Made by a program: the position numbers and the translations under genes. A stretch of 15,295 bases of DNA from an uncultured bacterium (GTDB lineage Bacteria; Patescibacteriota; Patescibacteriia; Patescibacteriales; UBA12465), in assembly GCA_903904095.1 (NCBI GenBank), contig CAIVBF010000024.1:1-15295 (forward strand). The letters are read 5' to 3'. This document shows positions 15,095 to 15,295 of the stretch, one piece after another (positions within the stretch are counted from its first letter, which is position 1; each line of letters opens with the position of its first letter). Below the pieces are notes generated by a model. It was not told the DNA's origin. It did not search any database and saw only the letters and a list, made by a program, of their open reading frames with translations.

Positions 15095-15295
15095 TTATTT
15101 CTCTTCTTCTACTTCCCCTTCTGCAAGTTTTCTATTTTCGCCGCGACGATGTTCTTCGCTAATCATTAATAATTGCCCATTAATAATTGCGCCTCTTTCA
15201 ATGGAAATTTCACCATATTGAATATCGCCAAAAATTTTAGCAGTTTTACCGATTGATAGATAACTTTTAGCTTTGATGTTCCCTTTTAACTCACC
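15095..15295 (-). CDS. Bactofilin family protein (C-terminus only; N-terminus beyond window)
   Basis: My minus-strand translation gives 66 residues entering from the right edge and ending at the TAA at 15095-15097. It shows the bactofilin beta-helix repeat pattern: GELKGNIKAKSYLSIGKTAK, then IFGDIQYGEISIERGAIING, each strand turn carrying a G-D/N-I and a hydrophobic-x-I spacing, and QLLM at the end of the helix. A charged Glu/Arg/Lys tail follows. Bactofilins polymerise into filaments without nucleotide and scaffold envelope shape or septum proteins. It lies just upstream of the DAGK-like gene; a GCGAT/ATCGC hairpin sits in the 28-base gap between them. Confidence 0.88.
   Translation of the reverse strand, partial: GELKGNIKAKSYLSIGKTAKIFGDIQYGEISIERGAIINGQLLMISEEHRRGENRKLAEGEVEEEK

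Overview
The window is AT-rich (roughly one-third GC by eye), tightly packed and made almost entirely of core bacterial genes. I infer a member of the Candidatus Patescibacteria (CPR), probably in the Parcubacteria/ABY1 neighbourhood. The reasons are the short 16S rRNA (about 1.48 kb) with CPR-type changes at otherwise universal positions, a 16S gene standing alone, almost no Shine-Dalgarno sequences, and lineage-typical proteins: a membrane-anchored peptide-binding protein, an RNase J with a changed active-site motif, and a degenerate diacylglycerol-kinase-like protein. The lineage is an inference from the sequence; no search was run.

Layout. Positions 1-4592 (minus strand) hold dprA (cut by the left edge), pth, der and an LCP-family gene, with a terminator between pth and dprA. 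Positions 4641-4876 (minus) are a three-tRNA cluster, Pro(GGG)-Ala(CGC)-Pro(CGG), with its own promoter. Positions 4992-5512 (plus) are a self-contained unit of promoter, 119-codon unknown gene and strong terminator. trpS follows (5580-6569, plus). The 16S rRNA gene lies on the minus strand (6787-8268) with a consensus-like promoter, structured leader and trailer, an RNase III-type processing stem and a terminator; no 23S, 5S or tRNA lies next to it. From 8580 on the plus strand is an infC-rpmI-rplT-secG translation/secretion operon, then a peptide-binding protein gene and an RNase J gene. Between RNase J and the last genes is a 225-base non-coding stretch with a near-consensus promoter, a very long imperfect hairpin and a terminator, best read as a stand-alone structured small RNA. 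The right end (minus) holds a DAGK-like gene and the C-terminus of a bactofilin.

Function. Most of the window serves translation: 16S rRNA, IF-3, L35, L20, Trp-tRNA synthetase, peptidyl-tRNA hydrolase, the ribosome-assembly GTPase Der and three tRNAs. The rest serves the envelope and secretion (LCP, SecG, the binding protein, bactofilin), DNA uptake (DprA) and RNA decay (RNase J). The best candidates for something undescribed are the hairpin RNA at 14177-14330, the 119-aa orphan unit, the elaborate processing signals around a solitary 16S gene, and three enzymes (Pth, RNase J, DAGK-like) with altered signature residues.
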